A stretch of DNA of 64,000 nt, taken from positions 124,001 to 188,000 of the forward strand of contig NZ_FNUJ01000008.1 in NCBI RefSeq assembly GCF_900107925.1. The letters run 5' to 3'. The notes beneath the pieces are model-generated. The model saw only the letters and a program-made list of their open reading frames with translations, was not told the DNA's origin and searched no databases. This document shows positions 42,756-51,426 of the stretch, piece by piece. Position numbers and translations under genes: made by a program. Numbering within the stretch: the stretch's first letter is position 1; each line of letters begins with the position of its first letter. The DNA comes from Amycolatopsis pretoriensis. Its GTDB lineage: Bacteria; Actinomycetota; Actinomycetes; Mycobacteriales; Pseudonocardiaceae.

Positions 42756-44263
42756 GCCGCCACCCGCTCACGGAACGCCAGCGCCGAGCCGACCTGGTCT
42801 GCTCCGGGGCGTTGCTCGCCGTCCAGGTCGGCCAGGGTCCAGGCTATTCGCAAGCACCTGTCCGCTCCTCGGCCGCTCAATGCCCCTCGGTCCATTGCGC
42901 GGTCCAGTAGCTGCGTTGCGTTCGGCGGCAGCGTGAACTTGCGTCTCAGGGCCGGGCCCGGGACCTCCGAGTTCGACCGCCAGCCGTACTCGCTCCAGCG
43001 TTGGACCGCGCGCTCGCGGGCCTGCAGTACCCGGGCGCGGACCGTTTCCGATGACTCCGCTCGGCCGAGGTCGTGTGCGCTGATCGCGGTCAACGGGCGT
43101 AAGCCGACTCGGAGGTCGACTCGGTCCAGCAGCGGGCCGGACAGGCGGCCCAGGTAGCGCCGGCGGGCTGTCGGGGAGCACACGCAATCCGCGTCCTTCG
43201 GTGGGGCGCACGGGCACGGGTTGGCCGCCAGTACCAGCTGGAACCGCGCCGGGTACGTGATCGCGCCCTTCACGCGGGCGATGCGGACCTCGCCCTCCTC
43301 CAGGACCGTCCGCAGGGACTCCAGGCATTGGCCGCCGAACTCGCACACCTCGTCCAGGAACAGCACGCCGCGGTGGGCTCGGCTGATCGCTCCCGGCATC
43401 GCGATTCCGCTGCCGCCGCCGATCAGGGCGGCGATCGAGATCGAATGGTGGGGTGCGACGAACGGTGGCACGGTGACCAGCGGGGATGACTTCGACAGCG
43501 ACCCGTCGACCGAATGCACCGCCGTCACTTCTAGGGACTCGTCGGGCGACAACGGGGGCAACAAGCCTGGCAGCCGCTTCGCCAGCATCGTCTTCCCGAC
43601 TCCCGGCGGGCCGGTGAGCAGGACGTGGTGGCCGCCCGCCGCCGCCACCTCCAGCGCCCAGCGGGCTTCCGGTTGACCGACCACGTCGGCCAGGTCGGGC
43701 ACCTCGGGAGCCGGCGCCGGGGCGGCCGGGGCCGGCTTCGGGAGGTCCAGCTCGCCCTTCAACCAGGCCGCCAAGTCCCGCAGGTGCGGCGCTCCCGCGA
43801 CCTCGATGCCGTCCACCAAAGCCGCCTCGACCAACGAGTCCTGCGGGACGACGGCGCGCTTGTATCCCGCGGAGCGCGCCGCCAGGAGGCCGGGGAGGAT
43901 GCCGCGGACCGGACGGATCCGTCCGTCCAGGGCCAGTTCGCCCAGCAGCACCGTGCCGAGCAGCCGCGTTGCCGGTACGGCACCCGTCGCCGCGAGGATC
44001 GCCGCCGCGATGCCGAGGTCGTACGCCGAGCCGACCTTGGGCAGGTTCGCCGGCGAGAGCCCGAGGGTGACCTTGCCGTCGGGCCACGGCTGGCCCGAGT
44101 TGCGGATGGCGGAGCGGACGCGGTCCTTGGCTTCGCGCAGCCCCGCGTCGGGCAGCCCGACGAGGGTGACCCTGCTCAGCCCGCCACCCAGATCCGCCTC
44201 GATCTCGATGATCCGCCCGTCGATCCCCAGCAGGGCCGCGGACCAGGCTTTGGCGATCGGCAT
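42752..44263 (-). CDS. YifB-family Mg-chelatase-like AAA ATPase (ComM)
   Basis: The 503-residue protein has an N-terminal ChlI domain (MPIAKAWSAALLGIDGRIIE; GLPDAGLREAKDRVRSAIRN) and an AAA domain with Walker A LLTGPPGVGKTMLAKR, Walker B GVLFLDEVCEF, Cys-rich ANPCPCAPPKDADCVC and the C-terminal helical domain. ComM is a branch-migration helicase aiding recombination of incoming DNA. Start overlaps yraN by ATGA. It sits between yraN and dprA as usual, but with a duplicated 3' fragment after it. Confidence 0.94.
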   Translation of the reverse strand: MPIAKAWSAALLGIDGRIIEIEADLGGGLSRVTLVGLPDAGLREAKDRVRSAIRNSGQPWPDGKVTLGLSPANLPKVGSAYDLGIAAAILAATGAVPATRLLGTVLLGELALDGRIRPVRGILPGLLAARSAGYKRAVVPQDSLVEAALVDGIEVAGAPHLRDLAAWLKGELDLPKPAPAAPAPAPEVPDLADVVGQPEARWALEVAAAGGHHVLLTGPPGVGKTMLAKRLPGLLPPLSPDESLEVTAVHSVDGSLSKSSPLVTVPPFVAPHHSISIAALIGGGSGIAMPGAISRAHRGVLFLDEVCEFGGQCLESLRTVLEEGEVRIARVKGAITYPARFQLVLAANPCPCAPPKDADCVCSPTARRRYLGRLSGPLLDRVDLRVGLRPLTAISAHDLGRAESSETVRARVLQARERAVQRWSEYGWRSNSEVPGPALRRKFTLPPNATQLLDRAMDRGALSGRGADRCLRIAWTLADLDGEQRPGADQVGSALAFRERVAA

Positions 44264-44640
44264 CAGAACGCCGCCTCGATGTGCTGGACGCGGGGGCGCC
44301 GGCCCGGCTCCGCGAGGATCGTCACCACGTCGTACCGGACCGGGCACCAGCCGATCCGGAACTCGCGCAGCCAGCGCTCGGCCGCTCGGCGGACCCGGCC
44401 CGCCTTCTCCTCCGTGACCGTCTCCGACGGCAGGCCGAACTCGGTGCCCGTGCGTGTCTTGACCTCGCAGAACACGACGCGGGCGCGGTCGGTGAGGATC
44501 AGGTCGATCTCGCCTTCGCGGCAGCGCCAGTTGCGGCCCAGCAGGACGAGGCCGCTGTCCTGCAGGTGCCGGGACGCGAGGTCTTCGCCCCACGCGCCCA
44601 GGTCGCGGCGGTGTCTCGCGAGCTGGTCGGTGCCCGTCAT
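44263..44640 (-). CDS. YraN/UPF0102 endonuclease-fold protein
   Basis: The 125-residue protein reads LGAWGEDLASRHLQDSGLVL, WRCREGEIDLILTDRARVVF and VKTRTGTEFG, the E-x-D-x-x...E-V-K pattern of the restriction-endonuclease-like fold. Its stop overlaps yifB. The function is unknown, but it is conserved beside yifB and dprA, which suggests a recombination role. Confidence 0.93.
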   Translation of the reverse strand: MTGTDQLARHRRDLGAWGEDLASRHLQDSGLVLLGRNWRCREGEIDLILTDRARVVFCEVKTRTGTEFGLPSETVTEEKAGRVRRAAERWLREFRIGWCPVRYDVVTILAEPGRRPRVQHIEAAF

Positions 44641-44755
44641 CGTGTCGCCCCCTCGTCGGTACGCCCGTCACCGGGGCGGTCCCGGCGATCACGGTGCGTG
44701 TGCGTTCGACGATGCCAGGGGGCGCCACGGCGAAACCAGGCCGGAATCGCCGGGC

Positions 44756-44782
44756 TGTGGACAACCGGGGGTATGTGGACAA
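44756..44782 (-). promoter_or_regulatory. Pair of perfect DnaA boxes upstream of yraN
   Basis: TGTGGACAA (reverse of TTGTCCACA) occurs at 44756-44764 and 44774-44782, 18 bp apart in the same orientation, with an imperfect inverted copy TCGTCCACG just beyond. They lie in the 261-bp gap upstream of the yraN-yifB-dprA unit, about 115-140 bp from the yraN start, outside any recognised origin. Confidence 0.6.
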
Positions 44783-44838
44783 CTCGTCCACGGATCGCCG
44801 CGGGACGGCCGGGATTGTCGGTCGGGTGTGCTACAGGC

Positions 44839-44886
44839 GAAGAAAAACCGCGCCGGCTCGTCCAGGAGCGGACGAACCGGCGCGGT
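44839..44886 (-). terminator. Rho-independent-type terminator after the DUF2469 gene
   Basis: On the minus strand a 17-bp stem with one mismatch (GACCGCGCCGGTTCGTCC-like arm at 44870-44886 against 44847-44863) closes a 6-nt loop and is followed by TTTTTCTTC. This is a classic intrinsic terminator, 16 bp downstream of the DUF2469 stop, and closes the rplS-lepB-rnhB-DUF2469 stretch. Confidence 0.8.
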
Positions 44887-44901
44887 CGATGTGAACGGAG
44901 C

Positions 44902-45225
44902 TCAGCCCGAGAACGGACCGTCCTCGGGCAGCCTCAGGTCCGGCTTGTCGAGCTCTTCGACGTTGACGTCCTTGAACGTGATGACCCGGACGTGCTTGAC
45001 GAACCGGGCGGGGCGGTACATGTCCCAGACCCACGCGTCGGACATGCGGACCTCGAAGTACACCTCGCCGCCGCCGTCGCGGACCTGGACGTCGACCGCG
45101 TTCGCCAGGTAGAACCGCCGCTCGGTCTCCACCACGTACGAGAACTGGCCGACGATGTCGCGGTACTCGCGGTACAGCGAGAGCTCCATCTCGGTCTCGT
45201 ACTTCTCGAGATCCTCTGCGCTCAT
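44902..45225 (-). CDS. DUF2469 protein
   Basis: The 107-residue protein (MSAEDLEKYETEMELSLYRE, YVVETERRFYLANAVDVQVR, YFEVRMSDAWVWDMYRPARF) belongs to an actinobacteria-specific family always beside rnhB. Its start overlaps the rnhB stop by 4 nt. No function is established; it is acidic with mixed alpha/beta character. Confidence 0.93.
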   Translation of the reverse strand: MSAEDLEKYETEMELSLYREYRDIVGQFSYVVETERRFYLANAVDVQVRDGGGEVYFEVRMSDAWVWDMYRPARFVKHVRVITFKDVNVEELDKPDLRLPEDGPFSG

Positions 45226-46109
45226 GAAATCCGCGCCCCTCCTCGGGCTCGTTCTGCTCCGGCGGAGCGTTCATTGTGACCCACACCCGCGCCCGGGGCA
45301 TGCAGCGGCAGGCTGAGTTGTGGCTCGAGTGCCTCGTCGAGGACCGCGGTCAGGCTCGCCGAGGCCCCGGACTCCATCGCCTTCTCCAGCGCCGCGTAGG
45401 TCAGCACGACCGGCCGCGTCGGCCGCAGGCCGTGCTTGACGGCCACCGTCGCGACGTTCGTGTACGACCACCGGTGGACGTCGCTGGGGCCGTGCTCGCG
45501 CAGCGCCGCCAGGTGGTCGGACGTGCTGTAACCCTTGTGCACGTCGAAACCGTAGTGCGGGAGGTCGTCGTGGTGGCCCGCCATGATGCGGTCGCGCGTC
45601 ACCTTCGCCAGCACCGACGCGGCCGCGATGCACGCCACCGAACGGTCGCCCTTGATCACCGCCGCGTTCGGCGCCGTCAGGCCCGGGACGCGGAACCCGT
45701 CGGTCAGGATGTAGCCCGGCGACACGCGCAACGCCGCCGCGGCGCGCCGCATGCCCTCCAGGTTCATCACCCGGATGCCGTAGAGGTCGACCTCGGCCGT
45801 CGGGATGACGATCACCGAGTAGTCGACGGCCCGCTTGAGGATCAGGTCGTAGACCCGGTCGCGGGCCTTCGCCGTCATCAGCTTCGAGTCCGTCAGCTCG
45901 GTGAGCTTCGCGTCACCCTGCTTGAGCACGCAGGCCGCGACCACCAGCGGCCCCGCGCACGCCCCGGCGCCCGCTTCGTCCACACCGGCGACCGGGCCGA
46001 GGCCACGGCGGTCGAGCGCGCCCTGCAACCCCCAGAAGAGGTCGCCGCGCACCACGGCCCGCGGCGGCCGGATCGGCTCGGCCGCGGTGAGGGGAACGGG
46101 AAGAGTCAA
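45222..46109 (-). CDS. rnhB: Ribonuclease HII with altered GRG motif
   Basis: The 295-residue protein matches RNase HII: VAGVDEAGAGACAGPLVVAA, LTELTDSKLMTAKARDRVYD, YILTDGFRVPG, VAKVTRDRIMAGHHDDLPHY and GYSTSDHLAALREHGPSDVH. The catalytic Asp/Glu set is visible. The normally invariant G-R-G that recognises the 5'-RNA-DNA-3' junction reads G-A-G here (GCC codon). The C-terminal tail of about 45 residues is longer than in E. coli. It initiates ribonucleotide excision. Confidence 0.9.
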   Translation of the reverse strand: MTLPVPLTAAEPIRPPRAVVRGDLFWGLQGALDRRGLGPVAGVDEAGAGACAGPLVVAACVLKQGDAKLTELTDSKLMTAKARDRVYDLILKRAVDYSVIVIPTAEVDLYGIRVMNLEGMRRAAAALRVSPGYILTDGFRVPGLTAPNAAVIKGDRSVACIAAASVLAKVTRDRIMAGHHDDLPHYGFDVHKGYSTSDHLAALREHGPSDVHRWSYTNVATVAVKHGLRPTRPVVLTYAALEKAMESGASASLTAVLDEALEPQLSLPLHAPGAGVGHNERSAGAERARGGARIS

Positions 46110-46146
46110 GGCTGGATCACCCGTCTGCCGACACGGATCGGGGTGG

Positions 46147-47073
46147 CTAGCGTTTCCGGCGCAGTCCGGACTTGAGCTTGCGCCCCAGGAAGAGCGTCGG
46201 CCACGCCGCCGCGATCCCGGCGCCGAGCGGGATACCGCTCTGCCAGGCCGGCGCGCCGAGGGCCGCCGGCTGCGCGGCTTCCTGCGGGTTGTGGTCGGTG
46301 ATCCCGCCCCACCGGCTCGGCGGCAGGACGATGATCCGCGCCTTGCCGATGATGTTGTCCACGGGGACCGCGCCGTTCACTCCGCCGCCGCCCTGGAACC
46401 GGGAGTCGTCGGAGTTGTTCCGGTTGTCGCCCATGACCCACACCGTCCCGGCCGGGACCTTGACCGGGTCGAACGGGCGCTCCGCCTGGTTGTCCGCGTT
46501 TTCCCAGTAGACGTAGGGCTCGTCGAGCCCCTTGCCGTCCACCACGACCCGGCCCTGCGTGTCGCAGCACTGGACGGTCTGGCCGCCCACCGCGATCACG
46601 CGCTTGACGAAGTCGCGCTCGTCCGGCGGGGCGAACCCGACCAGCGAGCCGAGACCGCGCAGGCCGCGGACGACGATGTTGCTCGACTCCTGCGGCGGGA
46701 TCTCGTTGTTCACCCACGCCGGCGGGCCCTTGAACACGATCACGTCGCCGGGGGACGGCTCGGTGAAGTCGTAGGTGACCCGGTCGACGAGGATCCGGTC
46801 GCCGGTGCAGCCCGGGCACCCGTGCAGCGTGGCCTCCATCGACCCCGAGGGGATCATGAAGACCTTCGCCAGGAATGTCTGGATCAGGATCGTGAGCACC
46901 AGGGCGATCACGAGCAGGATCGGCAGTTCCTTCCAGAACGACCGTTTCTTGGCGGGCTTGGCTCGCCGCCGGCGGGATCCCCCGCGCTCCTCGGAGCGGG
47001 ACAGCCTTGGCTTGTCCTCTTCGGAGCGATCGGGGTCATCCTCAGGAGCGTTCTGGGACACGGGTTCGGCCAC
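46147..47073 (-). CDS. lepB: Type I signal peptidase
   Basis: The 308-residue membrane protein has an Arg/Lys-rich cytoplasmic N-terminus, an anchor helix (LPILLVIALVLTILIQTFL), nucleophile Ser in IPSGSMEATLHGC, general-base Lys in DERDFVKRVIAVGGQTV, and a second hydrophobic segment at the C-terminus. It removes signal peptides from exported proteins. It lies 31 bp after rplS and 37 bp before rnhB. Confidence 0.95.
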   Translation of the reverse strand: MAEPVSQNAPEDDPDRSEEDKPRLSRSEERGGSRRRRAKPAKKRSFWKELPILLVIALVLTILIQTFLAKVFMIPSGSMEATLHGCPGCTGDRILVDRVTYDFTEPSPGDVIVFKGPPAWVNNEIPPQESSNIVVRGLRGLGSLVGFAPPDERDFVKRVIAVGGQTVQCCDTQGRVVVDGKGLDEPYVYWENADNQAERPFDPVKVPAGTVWVMGDNRNNSDDSRFQGGGGVNGAVPVDNIIGKARIIVLPPSRWGGITDHNPQEAAQPAALGAPAWQSGIPLGAGIAAAWPTLFLGRKLKSGLRRKR

Positions 47074-47104
47074 GTCGTCAGGCTACCGGTAACCGGGTTG
47101 TGAC

Positions 47105-47473
47105 TCAGTTAGCCGAGGCCGTCTCGCGGTTCTCGCGGCGCTCCTTGATCTTGGCCTTCTTGCCGCGCAGGTCGCGCAGGTAGTACAGCTTCGCGCGCCG
47201 CACGTCACCGCGCTTGTGGACCTCGACCTCGGCGATGTTCGGCGAGTGGACCGGGAAGGTCCGCTCCACGCCGACGCCGAAGGAGATCTTGCGAACGGTG
47301 AAGGTCTCCCGGATGCCACCGCCCTGACGGCGGATGACGACGCCCTGGAAGACCTGGTTGCGCTCGCGGTTGCCCTCGATGACGCGGACGTGCACCTTGA
47401 GCGTGTCGCCCGGGCGGAAGTCCGGGATGTCGGAACGCAGCGACTGCTTGTCCAGCGCGTCCAGGGTGTTCAT
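47105..47473 (-). CDS. rplS: 50S ribosomal protein L19
   Basis: The 122-residue protein from ATG 47473 reads MNTLDALDKQSLRSDIPDFR, PGDTLKVHVRVIEGNRERNQ, VFQGVVIRRQGGGIRETFTV, and ends in a basic tail. L19 sits at the subunit interface. The longer in-frame start is less likely because the L19 homology begins at MNTL. The 164-bp gap upstream to trmD should hold its promoter. Confidence 0.97.
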   Translation of the reverse strand: MNTLDALDKQSLRSDIPDFRPGDTLKVHVRVIEGNRERNQVFQGVVIRRQGGGIRETFTVRKISFGVGVERTFPVHSPNIAEVEVHKRGDVRRAKLYYLRDLRGKKAKIKERRENRETASAN

Positions 47474-47637
47474 CGGTGGTCCGTCCTCGTCTTCGTATGG
47501 CTTGCGTACACGTCCCGGGCGCGCAACGGTCACGCTGCGGGCGACCCGGGGGCTGATGGCGGGCTCGTGAACGAGGAGGTCCACTCACGCCAACCTGTCA
47601 AGTATCGCAGACGGCGGTTCGGGCGAACGAACCGGCC

Positions 47638-48384
47638 CTATGCCTGCCCGGGGTCCAAGCCCTCCAGGACCCCGCGATCGTGCTTGTCGAGACTACCTTC
47701 CGGCAGCGCGGCCAGGAGATCGGGGCGGCGCCGGGCGGTGCGTTCGAGGGCCTGGTCGCGGCGCCAGCGGTCGATCAGCGCGTGGTTGCCGGAGCGCAGG
47801 ACGTCCGGCACGGCCAGCTCCCGCCACACCTCCGGGCGGGTGTAGCTGGGCCCTTCGAGCAGGCCGTCGGAGAAGGAGTCCTCGGCGGCCGAACGCGCGT
47901 TGCCGAGCACGCCGGGCAGCAGCCGGACGACGGCTTCGACGATGACCAGCACGGCCGCCTCGCCACCGACCAGCACGTAGTCGCCGATCGACACCTCGTC
48001 GACGGGCATCCGGCGCGCGGCGTCGTCGACGACGCGCTGGTCGATGCCCTCGTACCGGCCGCAGGCGAAGACCAGGTGCTTCTCCGCCGCGTAGGCGTGC
48101 GCGAGCTCCTGGGTGAACGGCTTGCCCGCCGGCGTCGGCACGACGAGCCGCGTCGCTTCGCCGCAGACGTCGTCCAGCGCCGCGCCCCAGACCTGCGGTT
48201 TCATCACCATGCCGGGGCCGCCGCCGTACGGGGCGTCGTCGACCGCGCGGTGCACGTCGTGGGTCCAGTCGCGCAGGTCGTGCACGCCGACCTCGATCAG
48301 GCCGCGGTCGATCGCCCGGCCCAGCAGCGCGGCGCGCAGGGGGTCGAGGTACTCGGGGAAGATCGTGACGACGTCGATGCGCAT
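47638..48384 (-). CDS. trmD: tRNA (guanine37-N1)-methyltransferase
   Basis: The 248-residue SPOUT enzyme has MRIDVVTIFPEYLDPLRAAL, PYGGGPGMVMKPQVW, FACGRYEGIDQRVVDDAARR and IGDYVLVGGEAAVLVIVEAV. It places m1G37 in tRNAs reading CNN and GNN codons, preventing frameshifts. Only 1 nt separates it from rimM. Confidence 0.97.
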   Translation of the reverse strand: MRIDVVTIFPEYLDPLRAALLGRAIDRGLIEVGVHDLRDWTHDVHRAVDDAPYGGGPGMVMKPQVWGAALDDVCGEATRLVVPTPAGKPFTQELAHAYAAEKHLVFACGRYEGIDQRVVDDAARRMPVDEVSIGDYVLVGGEAAVLVIVEAVVRLLPGVLGNARSAAEDSFSDGLLEGPSYTRPEVWRELAVPDVLRSGNHALIDRWRRDQALERTARRRPDLLAALPEGSLDKHDRGVLEGLDPGQA

Positions 48385-48385
48385 C

Positions 48386-48898
48386 TCAGGCGTCCAGGAG
48401 CCCTTCCGGCGGGTCGAGCACGACCCGGCCGCCCGCGACGTCGACCGTGGGGACGATCGCGCGGACGAACGGGACCAGCACGTCCCGGCCGTCGACGTCG
48501 AGTTCCAGCAGCTCGCCCGCGGGCGAGTGGACGATCTCGACGACCTTGCCGACGACCGTCCCGTCGGCCAGCTCGGCCCGCAGGCCGGCCAGCTCGTGGT
48601 CGTAGAACTCGTCGGGGTCCGAAGTCGGCGGCAGCGTGTCCGTGTCGGCGAGCAGGAGCGCTCCCCGCAGCGTCTCGGCGACGTCGCGGGTCAGCACCTC
48701 CTCGAAACGCACCAGCAGCCGCCCGCTGTGTTCGCGGGCGGCTGCGATGGTGAGTTCCCTCTTGCTGCCGTCACGCAGCTTCGTCGTCACGGCCGCGCCG
48801 ACCTTGAACCGCTCGTCCGGCGAGTCCGTGCGCACGTCCACCGCGAGTTCCCCGCGGATGCCGTGCGCCTTGGCGATGCGGCCGACTACGACGTCCAT
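48386..48898 (-). CDS. rimM: 16S rRNA processing protein RimM
   Basis: The 170-residue protein has the RimM N-terminal domain (MDVVVGRIAKAHGIRGELAV, DVRTDSPDERF) and the PRC-barrel C-terminal domain (YDHELAGLRAELADGTVVGK, DVLVPFVRAIVPTVDV). It assists maturation of the 30S head. Order khpA-rimM-trmD is conserved. Confidence 0.96.
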   Translation of the reverse strand: MDVVVGRIAKAHGIRGELAVDVRTDSPDERFKVGAAVTTKLRDGSKRELTIAAAREHSGRLLVRFEEVLTRDVAETLRGALLLADTDTLPPTSDPDEFYDHELAGLRAELADGTVVGKVVEIVHSPAGELLELDVDGRDVLVPFVRAIVPTVDVAGGRVVLDPPEGLLDA

Positions 48899-48921
48899 CC
48901 TGACCGTTTTCCGAAAGGGGC

Positions 48922-49161
48922 TCAGCGATCGGTGTCGACGACGTCCACGCGGACGCCGCGGCCACCGATGCCGCCCATGACGGTGCGCAGGGCGGTCGCC
49001 GTGCGACCACCCCGGCCGATCACCTTGCCGAGGTCGTCGGGGTGCACGTGCACCTCGAGCGTGCGGCCACGACGAGTGGTCAGCAGCTCGACCCGGACCT
49101 CGTCCGGGTTGTCGACGATCCCGCGCACCAGGTGCTCGAGGGAGTCAGCCAGAAAGCTCAC
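48922..49161 (-). CDS. khpA: KH-domain RNA-binding protein KhpA
   Basis: The 79-residue protein is a single KH domain with the GKVIGRGGRTATALRTVMGG loop (GxxG) following VHPDDL. It binds RNA broadly and lies in the rpsP operon in Gram-positive bacteria. It overlaps the rpsP stop by 4 nt. Confidence 0.95.
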   Translation of the reverse strand: MSFLADSLEHLVRGIVDNPDEVRVELLTTRRGRTLEVHVHPDDLGKVIGRGGRTATALRTVMGGIGGRGVRVDVVDTDR

Positions 49162-49601
49162 TCGGCCTTCTCACCCTCGGCGGCTTCGGCCTTCTCGGCC
49201 TCGGCCTTCTTGGGGGCGGACTTCTTCTTCGGCGTGGTGGCCTCGGTGGAGGGCTCCTCGCCGGCGGCGGCCAGGGCCGCGTTGAACAGGTCCTGCTTGG
49301 ACGGCTTCGGCTCGGCCACCTTCAGGGTGCCCTCGGCGCCCGGCAGGCCCTTGAACTTCTGCCAGTCACCGGTGATCTCCAGCAGGCGCTGGACCGGCTC
49401 GGTCGGCTGCGCGCCGACACCCAGCCAGTACTGGGCGCGCTCGGAGACGACCTCGATCAGGCTCGGCTCTTCCTTCGGGTGGTACTTGCCGATCGTCTCG
49501 ATGGCCTTGCCGTCCCGGCGGGTGCGCGCGTCGGCGACGATGATGCGGTAGTACGGCGCACGGATCTTGCCGAGGCGCTGCAGCTTGATCTTGACGGCCA
49601 C
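49158..49601 (-). CDS. rpsP: 30S ribosomal protein S16
   Basis: The 147-residue protein starts MAVKIKLQRLGKIRAPYYRI, then DARTRRDGKAIETIGKYHP, typical S16. The C-terminal 50 residues are a Lys/Ala/Glu-rich extension common in actinobacteria. It heads the rpsP-khpA-rimM-trmD operon. The 159-bp gap up to the CPBP gene should hold the promoter. Confidence 0.97.
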   Translation of the reverse strand: MAVKIKLQRLGKIRAPYYRIIVADARTRRDGKAIETIGKYHPKEEPSLIEVVSERAQYWLGVGAQPTEPVQRLLEITGDWQKFKGLPGAEGTLKVAEPKPSKQDLFNAALAAAGEEPSTEATTPKKKSAPKKAEAEKAEAAEGEKAE

Positions 49602-49760
49602 GGGTGTGGGTTCTCCTCGAGTCTCTCTGGTGCTGGGCTGGGCGCACGCGAGCCGAGTGGGGACACGGACGCGGGCACCCGAAGGTCAGGAGCTTTCGCA
49701 CGGTGAGAGGGTCCGGCGGAAGCAGGCAGTGACCCATTCTGCCAGACGGCGCCCGCGCCC

Positions 49761-50552
49761 CTAGAAAGAGGCCACCCCGAGCGCCCCGAGCAGGATGGTC
49801 AGCGCCGGGAGGAAGTTGTTCACCTGGTGCGCGACGATACTGGCCGGCAGCCGCCCGGTGACCAGCCGGGCCAGGCCGATCGGCACCGCGATGACCAGCA
49901 GCAACGTCGTCCGCAGCGGCTCGAGGTGGCTGGCCGCGAACACCGCCGTCGACAGCAGGAACGCCGCGACGCGGCCCCAGCGCTCGCTGCGCCACTGCAG
50001 CTGTTCGGCGGCGCCCCAGAGCAGCCCGCGGTAGATGATCTCCTCGCAGATCGGGCCGAGCAGCCAGAGGTAGACGAACATCACGATGGCCGCCGAGATC
50101 GACATCTTCCGGTCTTCGACCAGGGCGCTGATCGCCGACGTCGCGTTCGCGTTGCCGACCAGCCGCGTCCACAGGTAGGCGCCGAGGGTGGTGAAGACGA
50201 GCCCGACGCAGCCGTAGCGGAACCCGGTCTTCACGTCGGCCCAGCGCCACTCCAGCCGCAGGTCGGCGACGGGCCCGTTGCCGCGCAAGTAGGTGATCAG
50301 CACCGCGACACCGGCCGCGATCATCGTCGGCAGCATCGTGCCGAGCAGCACGACCCGGATGGGCAGCGGGCCGGGGCCGGTGTCGCCGACCAGCACGGAG
50401 ACGAACGCCGCCGACGCCAGCAGTGTGGCCTCGACGAGCAGGAAGGCCCCGAAGCCCCACCGGTGCCGTCGTGGGGGCTCGAGGAACGCGGCCGGCTCCT
50501 CGGGTTCCGGCAGCGCGTCGGAAGCCGGGTCCCGGGGCTGGGAAGTGGTCAC
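49761..50552 (-). CDS. CPBP-family intramembrane metalloprotease (Abi/CAAX-like)
   Basis: The 263-residue protein has about eight membrane helices and the CPBP motifs CEEIIYRGLLW (EExxxR) with downstream AVFAASHLEP (FxxxH-like) and QVNNFLPAL. It is a Rce1-like protease of unknown substrate. A paralogue follows at 50656, with 103 bp between. Confidence 0.88.
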   Translation of the reverse strand: MTTSQPRDPASDALPEPEEPAAFLEPPRRHRWGFGAFLLVEATLLASAAFVSVLVGDTGPGPLPIRVVLLGTMLPTMIAAGVAVLITYLRGNGPVADLRLEWRWADVKTGFRYGCVGLVFTTLGAYLWTRLVGNANATSAISALVEDRKMSISAAIVMFVYLWLLGPICEEIIYRGLLWGAAEQLQWRSERWGRVAAFLLSTAVFAASHLEPLRTTLLLVIAVPIGLARLVTGRLPASIVAHQVNNFLPALTILLGALGVASF

Positions 50553-50655
50553 GCCTGGCCCTCCGCGGTCGCTCGGCTCCTGACGACGAGCCTAGCGGCC
50601 GCGATGTGATCGCACAGTGTCCGTCCGACTACTGTGCACGATTCTCGCAACACCC

Positions 50656-51381
50656 TCAGTGCGCGACGAACAGCAGCACCGCCGGCGGCAGGTTGTTGGC
50701 CGCGTGCGCGATCACCCCGGCGCTCACCCGGCCGGACAGGTGCCGGGCCAGCCCGATCGCGATGCCCTGGCCGATCAGCGCGATCGTGCGCGTCGGCTCG
50801 CCGTGCAGCTGGGCGAACACGACCGAGGTGAGCAGCAGCACCACCCACGGCGGGACCCGGTGGAACGCCAGCGCGTTCCACAGCGTGCCGCGGACCAGCA
50901 GCTCTTCGGTGATCGGCGCGCCGGCGATGACGATCACCGCGGCGAGCACCAGCCAGACGGTGTCGCCGTCGAAGGTGTCGGCGAGGTCGCTCAGCGGGCT
51001 GTCGGAGACGTCGTCGGCGCCGTAGACGGCGATCAGCACGAGGTTGAGCCCGTAGCCGACGACCAGCGCGAGCGCGCCGCAGGCGAGGCCGATCCGGACG
51101 TCGCGCCAGGTCGGCTTCAGCCCGAAGTCGGTACGCAGGCCACTCCCCCAGGTCCACGAGCCGACCGCCGGGCCGAGGCCGAGCAGCAGGTTGGGCACGA
51201 ACGCCAGGAGCAGCAGCGGGCCGATGTCGTGCAGTTCGAGGGGGTCGAACTCGCCGACGTTGCGGTTGACCGCCGCGGCGATGAGGAGGTTGATCAGGTA
51301 GTAGCCGGCGATCCCCGCGAAGAACGCCACGAAACACCAGTGCGCCCCCAGCACGCGCCGTGCGCCGTCGTCGTCCGTCAC
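50656..51381 (-). CDS. CPBP-family intramembrane metalloprotease, paralogue
   Basis: GTG 51381 (VTDDDGARRVLG) gives 241 residues; the frame is open to 51411. It shows TEELLVRGTLWNALAF (EExxxR), VVFAQLHGEP and HAANNLPPAVLLFVAH with about seven helices. It is more divergent from its neighbour than a recent duplication would be. Substrate and function are unknown. Confidence 0.85.
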   Translation of the reverse strand: MTDDDGARRVLGAHWCFVAFFAGIAGYYLINLLIAAAVNRNVGEFDPLELHDIGPLLLLAFVPNLLLGLGPAVGSWTWGSGLRTDFGLKPTWRDVRIGLACGALALVVGYGLNLVLIAVYGADDVSDSPLSDLADTFDGDTVWLVLAAVIVIAGAPITEELLVRGTLWNALAFHRVPPWVVLLLTSVVFAQLHGEPTRTIALIGQGIAIGLARHLSGRVSAGVIAHAANNLPPAVLLFVAH

Positions 51382-51426
51382 GGGCCCAACGCTAAAGTGC
51401 CGACCCCGCAAGGAAAACGGCGGGGT

